The position numbers and the translations under genes are program-made. A stretch of DNA of 6,206 bases, taken from NCBI GenBank assembly GCA_015522345.1, contig WAML01000049.1, forward strand, positions 1 through 6,206, written 5' to 3'. Origin of the DNA: Desulfurococcales archaeon (GTDB lineage Archaea > Thermoproteota > Thermoprotei_A > Sulfolobales > Desulfurococcaceae). Below the pieces are notes generated by a model, which was given only the letters and a program-made list of their open reading frames with translations, did not search any database and was not told the origin of the DNA. Below are positions 5,048-6,206 of this stretch, in pieces. The number at the start of each line of letters is the position of its first letter. Positions within the stretch are counted from its first letter, which is position 1.

Positions 5048-5401
5048 ATGGAATTACATGAAATAATAGCACGTATACTACGTACTAGTAAGTGTAATCC
5101 TATGGGGACTAAGAAGGTCTTAGACCTAGTAAAGGAGTTTGAGTTAAAACATGATAAAGAAGAACTGGAAAGTCTTCCGGAATGGTCTAAGTGGATTACG
5201 TTTATAAAGAACTTCATATCGCCTCTTATCAAAGAGCTTGAGAAAATGGATTGCTGCAATGCTGCGCAACTAGTAATTGGTGCGATATTGTTTGAGTACC
5301 CGTTTATGGAGGACATGGTTAAAGCCTGGATAAAGGATAAGTGCAATAATGAATCACGTTGCTGTTGTTGTAGAGAACTACAATCATATGTTGCCTCTTA
5401 G
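5048..5401 (+). CDS. Cys-rich hypothetical protein, 117 residues, with a Cys4 run
   Basis: I do not recognise this gene. The protein is helical and soluble-looking, with no signal peptide. An N-terminal amphipathic part, MELHEIIARILRTSKCNPMG (1-20), leads into charged helices (22-42), a Trp-containing stretch SLPEWSKWITFIKNF (42-56), and a hydrophobic helix AAQLVIGAILFEYPF (72-86). Eight cysteines are present: C16, C69-C70, C99 and four in a row at C105-C108 near the C-terminus (SRCCCCRE). So many cysteines in a probably cytoplasmic hyperthermophile protein suggest metal binding (Zn or Fe-S) or disulfides, but no standard CxxC spacing is present, so this is inference. The four-Cys run is encoded by a short TGY triplet run (5360-5371). 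The gene stands alone between a divergent winged-helix gene and the HTH/coiled-coil gene in the same direction, 89 bases downstream. Confidence 0.72.
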   Translation: MELHEIIARILRTSKCNPMGTKKVLDLVKEFELKHDKEELESLPEWSKWITFIKNFISPLIKELEKMDCCNAAQLVIGAILFEYPFMEDMVKAWIKDKCNNESRCCCCRELQSYVAS

Positions 5402-5424
5402 AAGTACATGGTCTATTTAACTAA

Positions 5425-5486
5425 ATTTTTATAGCCCTAATCTTCTATTAAAGTAGTATAGGTACAATTTAGTGCTACATGGTGGT
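5425..5486 (+). promoter_or_regulatory. Promoter and SD of the HTH/coiled-coil gene
   Basis: ATTTTTATAG (5425-5434) is TATA-like and predicts a start near 5456. GGTGG (5481-5485) lies 5 bases before ATG 5491. The T-run at 5426-5430 could also help end the upstream Cys-rich transcript. Confidence 0.5.
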
Positions 5487-5490
5487 ATAT

Positions 5491-6206
5491 ATGAGTGCAC
5501 AGATAGAGAAGATAGAGTTAGACTTAACAAATGTACCAATTAGACCTACTAGCAAAAAGGAGATACAGCAACTTGAAACAGCTCTAATAATAGGTACACT
5601 TTACAGACCTGAAGTAGTAGAATTAATACGTGACCCCTTAGAAAGAGCTACATGGGTTGATAGTTTAGCTGTTGCTGCAGCAGCCCTCGCTAGAGAGAAG
5701 GCTGGTTATACGATATCACAGATAGCTGAAGAAGTAGGTAGAAGTGAAGCAATGATAAGAGCACACTTACAAGGTAAAACAAAAGCTGGTAAACTCGTGA
5801 GAGAAACATATGAACTCCTTGCACGTGGTAAGTTGAAACTAGTGGTACCATTTACTGGTGTACACTTAACAATTGAGGAGTATGAAAGACTTAAGGTAGC
5901 TGAGGAAGAAGTCAAAAAGCTAAGGGAGAGAATAAAAGAACTTGAAAAGGAGAATGCTGAGCTTAAGAAGAAGCTCCAAGAAGCAGTACCTACTAAAGAT
6001 ATTGAGCAGAGAATAAAGGAATTTGAGGAAACACTTAAAGAACTTGAAAAAGAGAACGCTGAATTAAGGTCAAGACTTAAAGAACTTGAAGAAAAAGCAT
6101 CAAAAGCTAAAGAACTTGAAGAAAAAATAGGAGAACTTGAGAAGCAGGTAGACAAGTTAAGGAAGGATTTAGAAGAAAAAGAACAAGTCATAGCTAATAT
6201 TAAAAG
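5491..6206 (+). CDS. HTH domain plus long coiled coil, probable DNA-binding protein (3' end outside window)
   Basis: 238 residues are visible and the frame is still open at the edge. Residues 26-70 are a helical region with IGTLYRPEVVELIRDPLER and SLAVAAAALAREKAG. Residues 74-95 are a helix-turn-helix, TISQIAEEVGRSEAMIRAHL, of the kind in sigma/ParB/Xre-like domains (I-A-x-x-V-G-R-S-x-x-x-I-x-x-H-L), followed by KTKAGKLVRETYELLARG. A short beta-type linker KLVVPFTGVHLTIEEY (116-131) leads into a highly charged coiled coil from about 132 to the edge, including KELEKENAEL twice (149-158 and 183-192). I recall similar HTH proteins in crenarchaeal genomes annotated only as transcriptional regulators; the function is not established. 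The coiled coil should drive dimerisation or bridging, so roles in regulation or chromosome organisation are both open. ATG 5491 is set by the SD GGTGG. Confidence 0.85.
   Translation, partial: MSAQIEKIELDLTNVPIRPTSKKEIQQLETALIIGTLYRPEVVELIRDPLERATWVDSLAVAAAALAREKAGYTISQIAEEVGRSEAMIRAHLQGKTKAGKLVRETYELLARGKLKLVVPFTGVHLTIEEYERLKVAEEEVKKLRERIKELEKENAELKKKLQEAVPTKDIEQRIKEFEETLKELEKENAELRSRLKELEEKASKAKELEEKIGELEKQVDKLRKDLEEKEQVIANIK
6078..6126 (+). repeat. Internal 30-base-period repeat within the coiled-coil coding region
   Basis: A 19-base unit, TAAAGAACTTGAAGAAAAA, occurs at 6078-6096 and again at 6108-6126, encoding KELEEK twice, ten residues apart. It is a direct repeat inside the coding sequence and probably reflects local duplication during growth of the coiled coil. 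Confidence 0.7.

Noticed and set aside
5017..5346. 109-residue minus-strand frame opposite the Cys-rich gene
   Set aside because: The plus-strand gene has a TATA box, SD and typical archaeal codon use; the minus frame has none and is Ser-rich in the way antisense frames are.
5706..6191. 161-residue minus-strand frame rich in Ser and Phe
   Set aside because: It is the shadow of the Glu/Lys-rich coiled coil on the plus strand; GAA/AAG/CTT codons read backwards give Ser, Phe and Leu. It has no SD or promoter.

Overview
The window looks like chromosomal DNA of a hyperthermophilic crenarchaeon, most likely of the Desulfurococcales type. It is AT-rich, with heavy use of ATA (Ile) and AGA/AGG (Arg) codons. 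Genes are preceded by archaeal TATA elements about 25-50 bases upstream and by Shine-Dalgarno (SD) sites matching the crenarchaeal 16S 3' end (GAGGTGAT, GGAGGT, GGTGG). Several genes start with TTG, and the protein families are archaeal (GTP/CTP-type uracil phosphoribosyltransferase, PDO-like double thioredoxin fold, COG0212 protein). I cannot name the species. I see no mobile element, CRISPR array, tRNA or rRNA.

Layout: at the left edge the first 12 codons of a probable nucleotidyltransferase run leftward (1-37). Divergent from it is a ten-helix EamA/DMT transporter (137-1027). Then come an HD-domain phosphohydrolase of the YfbR/HDDC2 type (1116-1667) and uracil phosphoribosyltransferase upp (1760-2437), each with its own promoter. 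Convergent with upp is a 5-formyltetrahydrofolate cyclo-ligase family gene (2434-3183, minus). The two stop codons share one TTAA. That gene and the next, a redox-dead PDO-like protein (3270-3908, plus), diverge from a small symmetric promoter region.

The PDO-like gene then converges, with a 19-base overlap, on a small membrane HExxH protein (minus). After a noncoding gap, a 90-residue winged-helix protein (4502-4774, minus) diverges from a Cys-rich 117-residue protein of unknown function (5048-5401, plus). The window closes inside an HTH plus coiled-coil protein (5491 to the edge).

The genes do not form one operon or pathway. upp (uracil salvage) and the HD hydrolase (probably acting on nucleoside monophosphates) fit nucleotide metabolism, and the COG0212 gene fits one-carbon metabolism only by family. 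The rest are single-gene units with their own promoters. I do not see a clear new multi-gene system. The most unusual items are the PDO homologue that has lost its CxxC sites, the small protein ending in a Cys4 run, the HTH/coiled-coil protein, and the palindrome-bearing promoters at 1054-1100 and 3214-3231. All promoter, start-site and operator statements are read by eye and are inference.
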